64,000 nucleotides of DNA from an uncultured Collinsella sp. (GTDB lineage: Bacteria > Actinomycetota > Coriobacteriia > Coriobacteriales > Coriobacteriaceae), in contig CABUDQ010000003.1 in assembly GCA_902490365.1 (NCBI GenBank), positions 10,124-74,123 on the forward strand. The letters are read 5' to 3'. The notes under the pieces were generated by a model. The model did not search any database. It saw only the letters and a program-made list of their open reading frames with translations, and was not told the origin of the DNA. A program made the position numbers and the translations under genes. Within the stretch, counting starts at the first letter, position 1; the number at the start of each line of letters is the position of its first letter. Shown here piece after piece: positions 40,284 to 49,428 of the stretch.

Positions 40284-41642
40284 CTACTCGTCCTTGGGCG
40301 CGGGATGCTTGCAGACCACGCTCATGTAGATCATGCCGAGCACGGCTGCGGTGACCGAACCGGCGAGAATAGCGGCCTTGGCTGCAAGAACCTCAAACTG
40401 GGCCGTCGGGAAGGCAAGGCCGCTGATGAGAATCGACATGGTAAAGCCGATACCGCCCAGAATGCCCACGCCGGCAATCATGTGCCAGTTGACATTGTGC
40501 GGCAGCTCGCAGGCCTTAAGCTTAACCAGGGCAAACGTCATACCAAAGATGCCGATCGGCTTGCCCAGCAGCATGCCAAAGTACACGCCGAGCGTCACCG
40601 GATCGGTGAGCAGCGTGCTCATGTCCACGCCCACTAAGCGAACCTGAGCGTTTACGAACGCAAAGATCGGCAGGATCACAAAGTTGACCGGCGTGGAGAT
40701 CAGACGCTCCATACGGATAAGCGGCGGGGTCACGCGGTGCATGACGCGCTCGACCTTGGTAGTCGAGACGGTAAAGTCATGCTGGCCCAGGATGTGTGCC
40801 TCGTCGTCGTAGCGGTCATCGAGCAGCGGCAGGCACTCGCCCAGCCAATCGGTGAGACTATCGAGCTTGACGCCGCACTTGGCCGGAATGGTGAAGGCCA
40901 GGATGACGCCAGCAAGCGTGGCATGTACGCCGCTCTTGAACATGCAGAACCACAACAGCAGCCCCAGTACCGAATACGGGGCAAGGCGGTAATGCTGCGT
41001 CTTGTTGAGCCACACGAGCGCGCAGGTCACAAGCGCGGCGGCGCCCAACCAAAACGGATTGGGGCTCTGACCGTAGAAGATGGCGATGGCGGCGATGGAG
41101 ATCAGGTCGTCGGCGATAGCGAGCGTCGAGAAGAACACGCGCACGCCGTTGGGAACGCGGTTGCCCAAAAGCGACAGCACGCCCAGCGCAAAGGCAATAT
41201 CGGTTGCCATGGGGATGGCCCAACCGTTGCGGGCGCCGGCATGGTTAAAGATCAGGTAGATGCAGGCGGGAACGACGACGCCGCCCACCGCCGCCAACAT
41301 GGGAAGCATGGCCTGACGCGGATTCTTGAGCTCGCCGACCGTCATCTCGTACTTAAGCTCAATGCCCACCAACAAAAAGAAAATCGCCATGAGGAAGTCG
41401 TTGACGAAAAGCTCAACGGTGAGACCAGCCGTAAGGTTGCCCAGACCCACATACAGCGGGGTCTCCAAAAAGTGATGGATGGCCTCGTAGGCATCGGTAT
41501 TGGCGCAGATGACGGCGGCGATGGCGGCGATCACCATGACGGCGGCAGAAATGGTGCCGTTCTCGGCAATGCGCTCCCAGATGTCGTGACGTTCAAAGCG
41601 CTTGCGCTCACGAACATTGAACAGCTGCTCAGTTGCTGCCAT
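40284..41642 (-). CDS. nhaA: Na+/H+ antiporter NhaA
   Basis: A 452-residue antiporter with about 12 spans. ATDIAFALGVLSLLG (T147-D148) and the ion-binding aspartates D178-D179 in STLAIADDLISI identify NhaA. It expels sodium in exchange for protons and helps pH balance. The C-terminal half includes a longer hydrophilic loop (LDDRYDDEAHILGQHDF). AAAGGAG precedes the ATG. Two hairpins, one with a U-run, lie in the 5' leader at 41657-41711. Confidence 0.93.
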   Translation of the reverse strand: MAATEQLFNVRERKRFERHDIWERIAENGTISAAVMVIAAIAAVICANTDAYEAIHHFLETPLYVGLGNLTAGLTVELFVNDFLMAIFFLLVGIELKYEMTVGELKNPRQAMLPMLAAVGGVVVPACIYLIFNHAGARNGWAIPMATDIAFALGVLSLLGNRVPNGVRVFFSTLAIADDLISIAAIAIFYGQSPNPFWLGAAALVTCALVWLNKTQHYRLAPYSVLGLLLWFCMFKSGVHATLAGVILAFTIPAKCGVKLDSLTDWLGECLPLLDDRYDDEAHILGQHDFTVSTTKVERVMHRVTPPLIRMERLISTPVNFVILPIFAFVNAQVRLVGVDMSTLLTDPVTLGVYFGMLLGKPIGIFGMTFALVKLKACELPHNVNWHMIAGVGILGGIGFTMSILISGLAFPTAQFEVLAAKAAILAGSVTAAVLGMIYMSVVCKHPAPKDE

Positions 41643-41675
41643 GGGCGGCTCCTTTCACGGGAAAGCTCCCGTCTT

Positions 41676-41711
41676 AAAAAAGCACGGCCCGCCCAGATGG
41701 CGGCGCCGCGC
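41676..41711 (-). promoter_or_regulatory. Terminator-like hairpin in the nhaA leader (possible attenuator)
   Basis: On the minus strand GCGCGGCGCCGCC pairs with GGCGGGCCGTGC and is followed by TTTTTT, 34 bases before the nhaA start. A second hairpin ACGGGA/TCCCGT sits between it and the ribosome site. ppaC upstream already has its own terminator (41851-41890), so this one may control nhaA read-through. Confidence 0.55.
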
Positions 41712-41850
41712 TCTAACGTATTACGCTTGCATCTAGCCTACCCTGCTCGACAAGCGCGCAAGCGCGGCCGAAAAGCGGAACCACAGGTTGAACATTATTT
41801 GCTCAACGGCACAGGCACGCCTGTCCAAGAGACGACGCGGCGACGTGCAC

Positions 41851-41890
41851 AAAAAAACGACCGGAGCGCGGGGCGTCCGCGATCCGGTCG
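41851..41890 (-). terminator. Terminator of ppaC
   Basis: On the minus strand CGACCGGA pairs with TCCGGTCG, followed by TTTTTTT. Confidence 0.88.
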
Positions 41891-41910
41891 GGGCGTTTGG
41901 TCAACTAAAC

Positions 41911-42834
41911 CTAGCAGGCGGCCATGATGGGGGCAGCGACCTGCTTCTTACGGGAGAGGACGCCCGGCATCCAGACGCCGTCGTGCTCGTCGGCAATGCC
42001 CAGGCCCTTCTGAGCAGCCTCGGTCTCGCCCTCGAGCAGGACCTGCGAGCCCTCCTCCATGATGTCGGTGATGCACAGGACAATGCCGTCGGCGCCCTTC
42101 TCGGCGGCGTAGGCGCGCATGGCCTCGCGGATCTCGTCGATCATGCCGAGTGCGCGGCTCTTGTCGACGGTCTCGTACTGGCCAATGAGCAGCTTCTTGC
42201 CAGCGGGCTCGAACATCTTGATGTCGTTGCCGACCATCTCGGCTGCAGTGAAGGAGCCGGACGGACGGGTGAGGAAGACCTCCATGCCAAACTTGACCGG
42301 GTCGACGCCCACCTGCTCGCCGAGCTTGGCGGCGACGGCGCGGTCGACATCGGTGGTGGTGGGGCTCTTGAGCATGAGCGTGTCGGTCATCATGGCCGAG
42401 AGCAGCAGCTTGGCCTGGACGTCGGAAAGCTCAACGCCGAGCACGCCGGCGAGCTTGGTGACGATGGTGCAGCTGGAGCCCCAGGGCAGGCAGATGTAAT
42501 GCAGCGGGCCGGCGGTCTCGAAGTCGCCGATGCGGTGATGGTCGACAACGCCAAAGACCGTGGCGTCCTTAAGACCGGCGACGGACTGGGCAGACTCGTT
42601 GTGGTCGGTGAGAACGACGAGCTGACCGGCCTCGACGGACTCGATCACGCGGGGCTCGGCAATGCCGGCGTCGGCAAGCAGCTTGGCGGACTCGGCCGGA
42701 AGCTGACCAAGGGCGCAGGCCTCGTAGGTGTTGCCGGCATACTCAACCTGGTTGAGCAGCTGGGACAGGACGACGGCGCTCATGATGGCGTCGTTATCGG
42801 GGTTCTGGTGACCAAAGACAAGAACGTTTGCCAT
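41911..42834 (-). CDS. ppaC: Manganese-dependent inorganic pyrophosphatase
   Basis: A 307-residue family II pyrophosphatase of the DHH superfamily. FGHQNPDNDAI (H9, D13, D15), LTDHNE, VVDHHRIGD and the C-terminal SRKKQVAAPI substrate-binding motif are all present. It hydrolyses cytosolic pyrophosphate. There are no CBS domains, so it is the short, unregulated form. Single gene with a strong terminator. Confidence 0.95.
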   Translation of the reverse strand: MANVLVFGHQNPDNDAIMSAVVLSQLLNQVEYAGNTYEACALGQLPAESAKLLADAGIAEPRVIESVEAGQLVVLTDHNESAQSVAGLKDATVFGVVDHHRIGDFETAGPLHYICLPWGSSCTIVTKLAGVLGVELSDVQAKLLLSAMMTDTLMLKSPTTTDVDRAVAAKLGEQVGVDPVKFGMEVFLTRPSGSFTAAEMVGNDIKMFEPAGKKLLIGQYETVDKSRALGMIDEIREAMRAYAAEKGADGIVLCITDIMEEGSQVLLEGETEAAQKGLGIADEHDGVWMPGVLSRKKQVAAPIMAAC

Positions 42835-42949
42835 GGATATCCTCCACTTGATATGTGTACTTGGACGTAGCTATGGTAGCACGCCGATGCCGAGCCTTCG
42901 CAGACGGAAGGGCCACGGCATATTTTGGGGCGCAGGCACGGGGGCCAAG

Positions 42950-43002
42950 GCTGTCCCTTTTGCACCATGTTGGTGCAAAGTAACCTGTCCCCCTTGCACC
43001 AA
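42950..43002. repeat. Hairpin TTTGCACCA-TGT-TGGTGCAAA with flanking CTGTCCC words
   Basis: The 9-bp palindrome (42958-42978) is followed by AAAGTAACCTGTCCCCC and another TTGCACCAA. Related words in the opposite orientation, GGGTCAGGTTACTTTGCACC, occur at 49356-49375, so this is a dispersed family. Confidence 0.65.
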
Positions 43003-43956
43003 CTATTTGCCGGCGGCGCGCAGGGCTACGTAGGCGGCACCGATGATGCCGGCGTCGTTTTCGAGCGAAGCGACCTTAATGGGCGTCTCGCGCGAGGCGG
43101 AAAGCGCGTACTGCTTAAAGTGCTCGCGGACCTTGTCGAGGTAGACATCGGCCGAGGCGGAGGCGCCGCCGCCGATGAGGAACATCTCGGGATCAACCAC
43201 GTTGGCGATAAGCGCCAGTGCGCGGCCGAGATAGTCGGCCATGGTATCGGCCGCGGCCAGCGCGAGCTTGTCGCCCTCGCGGCAGGCCTGGAACACGTCC
43301 TTGGAATCAGAAGGCCCAGTGAGCTCGATGGGCTCGACGCCGGCCTTTTTGCACTCGGCAAGGTAGTTGCTCACCACGCCGGTGGCGCTGGAATACTGCT
43401 CCAGGTGGCCATGTCCGCCGCAGCCGCAGGTGCGCTCCTCTTCGGGGTTCAGGCACATGTGGCCAATCTCGCCGCCGGCGCCCACAACGCCCGACACCAC
43501 GTCGCCGTTGACGATAACGCCGCCACCCACGCCGGTACCAATGGTGACCATCACCACGTTCTGTACGCCCTTGGCAGAGCCGAGCCAGGCCTCGCCCATG
43601 GCAGCGGCGTTGGCATCGTTCTCGTATTTAACAACCGCGTCGGGGCAGTGCTCCTGAATGGCGACTCTTAGCTCGGGCAGGTTAATGGCAATGTTGGCCT
43701 TGACCTTGGCATCGCCCGATGCCGGGATGGGGCACGGAACGGCCAGGCCAATACCCGCCACAAAGGCGCGCGGAATCTGGGCCTTGGCGACCACCTGGTC
43801 GATAGCCTCGGTCACCGCGGCAAAGCCCGCGGCGTCAACGATAGGCGGCGTGGGCACGCTGGCCTTGGCCAGCAGGTTACCATCCTCGTCGAACAGGCCC
43901 TCCTTAACCGAAGTGCCGCCGACGTCGATGCCGATGTAATACTGCTTAGGTTCCAT
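43003..43956 (-). CDS. glk: ROK-family glucokinase
   Basis: A 317-residue ROK kinase. YIGIDVGGTSVKEGLFDEDG is the phosphate loop, ENDANAAAMGEAWLG the catalytic region, and GEIGHMCLNPEEERTCGCGGHGHLEQY the zinc motif (His plus three Cys). It phosphorylates glucose with ATP in the cytoplasm; a different hexose cannot be excluded. The ATG at 43956 follows AGGCGGG. It is divergent from a GntR regulator, 340 bases away. Confidence 0.88.
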   Translation of the reverse strand: MEPKQYYIGIDVGGTSVKEGLFDEDGNLLAKASVPTPPIVDAAGFAAVTEAIDQVVAKAQIPRAFVAGIGLAVPCPIPASGDAKVKANIAINLPELRVAIQEHCPDAVVKYENDANAAAMGEAWLGSAKGVQNVVMVTIGTGVGGGVIVNGDVVSGVVGAGGEIGHMCLNPEEERTCGCGGHGHLEQYSSATGVVSNYLAECKKAGVEPIELTGPSDSKDVFQACREGDKLALAAADTMADYLGRALALIANVVDPEMFLIGGGASASADVYLDKVREHFKQYALSASRETPIKVASLENDAGIIGAAYVALRAAGK

Positions 43957-44296
43957 GGGAGCCCGCCTTTCTCGTTTAAACATTGCCTGTATGGTACCGC
44001 TCCCAAGGCAAAAACCTGCCAAAAAGGGACAGGTTTGTTTTGGCAGGTTTTATCTGGGAAAACGCAAGGCATGAGATTCGGTTCGCTGGGCGGCAAAACG
44101 GCCCAACCCCATCTTCGAGCCGATCAATTTGCTCAATACCACATTATTCGAATGCATATTCATTTAGAGCGCTCTAGTTTTTAAAGAGAAGCGTTTTTTA
44201 ATTAAACCTTTCTCGAACTTTTCAAAAACGCAATAGGGATGCTTAGGTGTTGACTATACTTTCTTCTGTACTCAATCAAGCCGGAAAGGAGGTTCC
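43957..44296. other. Intergenic region between glk and the GntR gene
   Basis: 340 bases of lower GC. It contains the 14-bp palindrome described at 44011-44051, a 12-bp perfect palindrome TAGAGCGCTCTA (44165-44176) that may be a regulator site, and the GntR promoter area with TTGACTATACT around 44249-44259. No gene is supported. Confidence 0.5.
44011..44051. repeat. Perfect 14-bp palindrome with GGGACAGG loop
   Basis: AAAACCTGCCAAAA (44011-44024) pairs with TTTTGGCAGGTTTT (44038-44051). The loop contains AGGGACAGG. On both strands it is flanked by T-rich arms, so it could also terminate transcription of neither gene in the usual orientation. Confidence 0.75.
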
Positions 44297-45016
44297 ATGA
44301 TTCCCAAATACGAGGCGATAGCTGCAGATATCCGTCGAAGCATCGAGGACGGCTCCCTTAAGCCGGGCGACAAGCTACCCACCGTCGTTGAGTTCTGCGA
44401 GCTCTATAGCGTTTCCAAAATCACCGTCAAACGAGCTATCGAGCAGATCACCGAGGAGGGCCTTGTCACCAGCCGGCGCGGGTCGGGCACCTACGTTAAG
44501 GACACGGCGGGTCTCCCCGACCAGGCATTTTTCCAGGGCAAAAATGACCGCGCCCAGGGTTTTTCGTATGAGCACCGCGGGGAGAAGGTGACCTCGGTGG
44601 TCTACGATTTCTCGATTGTCAATCCACCGGCGGACGTCGCTACTCAGCTGGGAATTGCCGAGGACGACTTTGCCTATCACATCGTGCGCGTGCGCCAGGT
44701 CAACGAGAAGCCCATCGTCATCGAGTACACCTACATGCCTCTCGAGCTGATACCGGGCCTTAAAAAGAAAGACCTGTATGGATCGGTCTACAGCTTCATC
44801 CGCGAGCAATGCGGGCTGAAGATTTCGAGCTTCCACCGCACCATCCGCGCCGTAGCGGCAACCGAGGAAGAGGCTGAGCGCCTGGACACCGAACCCGGCG
44901 CTCCCCTGCTCGAGCTCAACCAGATTGGCTTTTTGGATAGCGGCAACGCCTTTGAGTACTCGATTTCGCGCAACGTCGGCGACCGCTTTGAGCTGCACAA
45001 CGTAACGTTGGCATAG
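44297..45016 (+). CDS. GntR-family regulator with UTRA domain
   Basis: A 239-residue HutC-type regulator. The winged helix reads LKPGDKLPTVVEFCELYSVSKITVKRAIEQITEEGLVTSRRGSGTYV, and the UTRA domain ends in AFEYSISRNVGDRFELHNVTLA. AAGGAGG precedes the ATG. Next to mannose-6-phosphate isomerase (same strand, 76 bases later) and divergent from a ROK kinase, it probably responds to a phosphorylated hexose. It is distinct from the GntR regulator of the GalNAc-type locus. Confidence 0.87.
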   Translation: MIPKYEAIAADIRRSIEDGSLKPGDKLPTVVEFCELYSVSKITVKRAIEQITEEGLVTSRRGSGTYVKDTAGLPDQAFFQGKNDRAQGFSYEHRGEKVTSVVYDFSIVNPPADVATQLGIAEDDFAYHIVRVRQVNEKPIVIEYTYMPLELIPGLKKKDLYGSVYSFIREQCGLKISSFHRTIRAVAATEEEAERLDTEPGAPLLELNQIGFLDSGNAFEYSISRNVGDRFELHNVTLA

Positions 45017-45091
45017 GTTTTTGTAGTCATGCGGGCGCACGTTATGGCTCGTTTAGAGTGGGCGACCGCACAACACCATGGGGGTATGAAC

Positions 45092-46024
45092 ATGTCCGAT
45101 TTGATTAAACTGACGCCGATCTTCCACGAGAAGATCTGGGGCGGCCGCCAGCTCGAAACCGTATTTGGTTACGACATTCCCGAGGGTCCCATCGGTGAGT
45201 GCTGGGCCATCTCGGCCCACCCCAACGGCGACTGCCAGATCGCGGAGGGCCCGTATGCCGGCCACACACTGTCGTGGCTGTGGGCCGAGCACCGCGAGCT
45301 CTTTGGCAACTGCGAGGGCAAGGAGTTCCCGCTGCTCATTAAGATCCTGGACGCCAAGGACGACCTTTCGATCCAGATTCATCCCAACGACGAGTATGCC
45401 GCCGAGCATGAGAACGGTAGCCTGGGCAAGACCGAGTGCTGGTACGTGCTGGACTGCGAGCCCGGCGCCACGATTATCGTCGGGCAGCGCGCCAAGGATC
45501 GTGCCGAGGCCGCACAGATGATCGAAGACGGCCACTGGGACGACATGCTCAACGTGCTGCCGATTCACAAGGGTGACTTTTTCCAGATTGATTCCGGTAC
45601 CGTGCACGCCATCAAGACCGGCACGCTCATTTTAGAGACGCAGCAATCGAGCGACGTGACGTATCGCCTGTACGACTACGACCGCCCCGGCACCGACGGC
45701 AAGCTGCGCCCGCTGCACATTGAGCAGAGCCTCGATTGCATCGACTTTAACGCGCAGGCTCCGACCGACGGCACGGTGACCGCGCCCGAGGTCGATGGCG
45801 TGACCGAGCTCGAGTCCAACCCCTGCTACACCGTCGATCGCGTGCGCGTCGACGGCAGCAAGACCCTCGAGCAGCGCTGGCCCTTCATGTGCCTGTCGGT
45901 CATCGACGGCGAAGGCACCGTCTGCGGCGACCCCGTCCACAAGGGCAGTCACCTGCTGGCACCCAGTACCGTCAGCTCCATTGACCTCAAAGGCAAGATG
46001 GAACTGATCATCAGCCACCTCTAG
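45092..46024 (+). CDS. manA: Mannose-6-phosphate isomerase, class I
   Basis: A 310-residue cupin-type isomerase, interconverting mannose-6-P and fructose-6-P. LTPIFHEKIWGGRQL, the zinc ligands in LSIQIHPND (Q95, H97) and KTECWYVL (E115), and H172 in QIDSGTVHAIKTG are all present. This is the short Gram-positive form. The ATG at 45092 is preferred because GGGGGT lies 7 bases upstream; another ATG two codons earlier sits too close to it. Confidence 0.92.
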   Translation: MSDLIKLTPIFHEKIWGGRQLETVFGYDIPEGPIGECWAISAHPNGDCQIAEGPYAGHTLSWLWAEHRELFGNCEGKEFPLLIKILDAKDDLSIQIHPNDEYAAEHENGSLGKTECWYVLDCEPGATIIVGQRAKDRAEAAQMIEDGHWDDMLNVLPIHKGDFFQIDSGTVHAIKTGTLILETQQSSDVTYRLYDYDRPGTDGKLRPLHIEQSLDCIDFNAQAPTDGTVTAPEVDGVTELESNPCYTVDRVRVDGSKTLEQRWPFMCLSVIDGEGTVCGDPVHKGSHLLAPSTVSSIDLKGKMELIISHL

Positions 46025-46050
46025 GTCGCAACAACAACCAAAACGAAACA

Positions 46051-46084
46051 AGGGGCTCCCCCGTTCATCAACGGAGGAGCCCCT
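46051..46084 (+). terminator. Hairpin after manA
   Basis: AGGGGCTCC...CCGTT pairs with AACGG...AGCCCCT. The T-run is missing, so termination efficiency is uncertain. Confidence 0.5.
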
Positions 46085-46170
46085 ACTCGTATCTATATAT
46101 CAGCCCACCCGGCTCTCCAGACCAAAAAGCGAACGAGCAGAGCGACGTTCGCAAGCAGCGTTATCTAAGG

Positions 46171-46296
46171 ACCTGGGCGGGCGTATAGGGCAACATCGAT
46201 CGCGAGTTCCGCACGCAAAGGAGAGCACTTAATGTGCTCTCCGTCTTGCGCAGGACTGTCCGAGCAGGCGATGTTGCCCTATACGCCCGCCCAGGT
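46171..46296. repeat. 126-bp element with perfect 28-bp inverted arms
   Basis: Arms at 46171-46198 and 46269-46296 match exactly over 28 bases (start ACCTGGGCGGGCGTATAGGG). The interior folds further: GGAGAGCAC (46220-46228) with GTGCTCTCC (46234-46242), and GCGCAA-type pairs between. The whole element can therefore form one extended hairpin. It lies between the converging manA and pcrA genes, ends 10 bases before the pcrA stop codon, and has no ORF. Confidence 0.85.
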
Positions 46297-46305
46297 CCGC
46301 TGGGA

Positions 46306-49206
46306 TTACGACAGCTTGACGATAGGTGCGAAGCCCTTCATGAGCTTTTTGGTCTGGCCGGTTTTTTCGAACTGCACCTCGATCATGTCTCCGGCGACCG
46401 AGATCACGGTACCCGTGCCAAAGGTCTTGTGGCTCACGGTATCGCCCGCGGCAAAGTCCTGCGACGCGCTGGCGCGGTCGACCTTGCGCTCCACCGTCGG
46501 CGATACCTTGGACGACGGCTTTTTAGCTCGCGGCGCGCCCGAGCCAAAGGTCGAGGCAACACGGCCGGCGTCGGGCGAGACCCCACGATGGCGCTCGGTC
46601 CCGTAGCTGCTGCCACCAAAGAAATCGTCGAAGCTCGATCCGCCGCGCGATCCGGAGCCGCCGGTCGAGCGCGTATGCGAACCGAACACCTTGCCGCCAT
46701 ACATATCCGAGCCCATGCCCGAGCCAAAGGTGCCGTGACGGTCGCCGCGCTTCTCCCAGCCCGTGCCCTCAAAACCGGCAGAACCGATACCGCTAAACTC
46801 GATATCCTCAAACGGAATCTCGTTGAGGAAGCGCGAGCGCGGGTTGGCAGAAGTCGAGCCGTAAGTGCGACGCGTGGCCGCATAGGTCAGGAACAGGCGC
46901 TTACGGGCACGCGTGATGGCAACGTAGGCCAGGCGACGCTCCTCCTCGAGCTTGCCCGGATCATCGCTGCCGCCAAAGTCGTGCACGTGCGGGAAGATGC
47001 CCTCCTCCATGCCGGCCACGAACACCGCCGGGAACTCCAGGCCCTTGGCGGAGTGGATGGTCATCATGGTAATGGCATGCGTCTCGCCTGCCAGGGAATC
47101 CAAGTCGGAGCGTAGGGCCAGCCACTCCATGAGTGCCGGCAGCGCCTTACAGGTGAGCGGACCGTAGGTGCGCTCGATCTCGTCGGCATGCACGGCGCCC
47201 GCCGATAGCTCTGTTGGCACGGCATACGCGTTGCCCGCGATGGCGGCGGCCAAGGCATCCTGCGGCGAGAGCGCCGGGGCAGCTAGGCTATCGAGCGGAT
47301 TGGAACCCGCGGCGTCACGAGCGCCGACGAGTGCCTCAAACGAGGATGCCGGTGCAGACGGCCCCGGCTCAGGCGTGGGCGCACTCACCACGACGGGCTC
47401 GGACTCGGCGCCGGCAGGCACGTCGGCAACACCGGCTGCGCGCAGCTCTTCTAGACTCTCGAGCGTGCCCTCGATATCCTCGTGCGTCTCCTCAAATTCG
47501 GCGGCGACGCCCAGGAATTCCTGGATGTTCTCGGCGCGGCTCTCGGACTCCATGGTGCCCTCGGCGCGAAACGCCTGCAGCAGGCCCGTCTTGTCGACAA
47601 TCATCTCGACGACATCCTTGAGCTCGCCGTCCATGCGACGGCCCTCGCGCACCAGCGCCACAAAACTCGACAGGCCGTTGCGCACCTTGGCACTAAACAT
47701 GCCCGTCTCGGCTGTTGCGATCTCGCAGGCCTGGAAGAACGAGCAACGGTTGTCGCGCGCCAGCTGCTCAATCTTTTGGATCGAAGTGGAGCCGATGCCG
47801 CGGCGCGGCGTGTTGATGACGCGCTTGACGCTCATCTCGTCGGCCGGGTTCACGATCATCTTGAGGTAGGCCATGACATCGCGGATCTCGGCGCGGTCGA
47901 AGAATCGCGTGCCGCCGACGATCTTGTAGGGCACGCCCGCGCGCAGGAACATATCTTCGAGGATACGCGACTGGGCGTTGGTGCGGTAGAACACGGCGAT
48001 ATCGTCGTAGCTCGTACCCTTGGCATGCAGCTTCTCGATCTCGCCGGCAATCCAGCGACCCTCGTCGCGCTCGTCGCTTGCCTGGAAAGCCTGAATCTTC
48101 TCGCCATCGCCCTCGGCCGTAAACAGGCGCTTGTCCTTGCGCTGCGAGTTGTGGCGAACAACGGCATTGGCGGCGCTCAGGATATGGCCCGTAGAGCGAT
48201 AGTTCTGCTCCAGCTTGACGGTCTTGCAGTTTTTAAAGTCCTGCTCAAAGTCCAGGATGTTGGTGATGTCGGCGCCACGCCAGCTGTAAATGGACTGGTC
48301 GTCGTCGCCCACGACCATAAGGTTTTGGTACTTGGCGGCCAGCAGGTTGGCGATCTCGTACTGGACGTGGTTGGTGTCCTGATACTCGTCGACGCTAATG
48401 TAGCGGAAGCGCTCTTGATACTTGTCGAGCACCTCGGGGCGGGTGCGCAGCAGCTCGAGCGTGCGCACGAGCAGGTCGTCGAAGTCCATCGCGTTGGCGG
48501 CGCGCAGGCGGCGCTCCAGCTCCAAGTAGACCTGCGCGGCCTTTTTGTCATTGGGGCTGTCAGCGGATTTGAGCATGTCCTCGGGCCCGATCATGGCGTT
48601 TTTGGCCGAGCTGATCTTGCTGCGGATCATGTTGATGGGGAACTGCTTTTGCTCAATGCCGAGCGCCTGCATAATGTCGCGCACCATGCGCTTTGAGTCA
48701 TCGTCATCGTAGATGGTGAACTGGCCGGTGTAGCCCAGCAGGTCGGCGTCCTCGCGCAGCATGCGCACGCACATGGCATGGAAGGTGCACACCCACATGC
48801 CGCGGGTGCCACTGGGGATGAGCGCTGCCAGACGCTCGCGCATCTCGGCCGCGGCCTTGTTGGTAAACGTGATGGCAAGAACCTGCCAAGGCTTAACGCC
48901 CAGGTCGCCAAGCATATGTGCGATGCGGAAGGTCAAGACGCGGGTCTTGCCCGAGCCGGCGCCGGCAAGGACCAGCAACGGGCCCTCGGTGGTCAGGACC
49001 GCCTCGCGCTGGGCGGGATTAAGGCTGTCGATGTCGACGAGCGGTTTGGCGGGCTTGGGTGCCGGCGCGGGAGCGTCGTAGATGTCGAGCGGGACGAGCT
49101 CGGGCTCCGGCGCAGCAGGGGCGGCATACGCATCGAGCGGCACGGGTTCCGGCACGGGCGGCACGGGTACCGCGGCGTTCTTTTCCCAGGGCAAAGGCTG
49201 GGTCAT
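46306..49206 (-). CDS. pcrA: UvrD/PcrA-type ATP-dependent DNA helicase
   Basis: A 966-residue superfamily 1A 3'-5' helicase. Walker A AGAGSGKTR (81-89), DEYQDTNHVQYEI, VVGDDDQSIYSWRGAD, TIHSAKGLEFPAVFVAGMEEGIFPH and YVAITRARKRLFLTYA are the canonical motifs; the C-terminus (GDTVSHKTFGTGTVISVAGDMIEVQF) is the PcrA Tudor-like domain. Unusual are a 60-residue Pro-rich N-terminal extension and a Pro/Ser/Ala-rich insert of about 100 residues before the motif containing TIHSAKG. The ATG at 49206 follows GAGGAG. It works in repair and replication-conflict resolution. Confidence 0.94.
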   Translation of the reverse strand: MTQPLPWEKNAAVPVPPVPEPVPLDAYAAPAAPEPELVPLDIYDAPAPAPKPAKPLVDIDSLNPAQREAVLTTEGPLLVLAGAGSGKTRVLTFRIAHMLGDLGVKPWQVLAITFTNKAAAEMRERLAALIPSGTRGMWVCTFHAMCVRMLREDADLLGYTGQFTIYDDDDSKRMVRDIMQALGIEQKQFPINMIRSKISSAKNAMIGPEDMLKSADSPNDKKAAQVYLELERRLRAANAMDFDDLLVRTLELLRTRPEVLDKYQERFRYISVDEYQDTNHVQYEIANLLAAKYQNLMVVGDDDQSIYSWRGADITNILDFEQDFKNCKTVKLEQNYRSTGHILSAANAVVRHNSQRKDKRLFTAEGDGEKIQAFQASDERDEGRWIAGEIEKLHAKGTSYDDIAVFYRTNAQSRILEDMFLRAGVPYKIVGGTRFFDRAEIRDVMAYLKMIVNPADEMSVKRVINTPRRGIGSTSIQKIEQLARDNRCSFFQACEIATAETGMFSAKVRNGLSSFVALVREGRRMDGELKDVVEMIVDKTGLLQAFRAEGTMESESRAENIQEFLGVAAEFEETHEDIEGTLESLEELRAAGVADVPAGAESEPVVVSAPTPEPGPSAPASSFEALVGARDAAGSNPLDSLAAPALSPQDALAAAIAGNAYAVPTELSAGAVHADEIERTYGPLTCKALPALMEWLALRSDLDSLAGETHAITMMTIHSAKGLEFPAVFVAGMEEGIFPHVHDFGGSDDPGKLEEERRLAYVAITRARKRLFLTYAATRRTYGSTSANPRSRFLNEIPFEDIEFSGIGSAGFEGTGWEKRGDRHGTFGSGMGSDMYGGKVFGSHTRSTGGSGSRGGSSFDDFFGGSSYGTERHRGVSPDAGRVASTFGSGAPRAKKPSSKVSPTVERKVDRASASQDFAAGDTVSHKTFGTGTVISVAGDMIEVQFEKTGQTKKLMKGFAPIVKLS

Positions 49207-49428
49207 GGGCGACTCCTCATCTGACGGACGGCGCGCCTGCGGGCAGCGCCATAGTTTGAGCCGTACCAGTATACCGAGCCGCGCGGACACCGACGCAAAT
49301 CACACCACGACTCCGTGCGTCACCGTCAGGCTCGCCCCAACGGATTTGGCGCAATGGGGTCAGGTTACTTTGCACCAATCTATTGACAATCACGAAACCG
49401 CCGATGTCATGGCAGCAGCAGCGAGCGA
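49207..49428. other. Gap upstream of pcrA
   Basis: About 220 bases containing the presumed pcrA promoter and, at 49350-49379, the word AATGGGGTCAGGTTACTTTG, a reversed relative of the repeat at 42950-43002. No gene is supported. Confidence 0.45.

Noticed and set aside
41911..42834. Exopolyphosphatase or cyclic-dinucleotide phosphodiesterase as the identity of the DHH protein
   Set aside because: The motif order and the C-terminal SRKKQ motif are those of family II pyrophosphatase.
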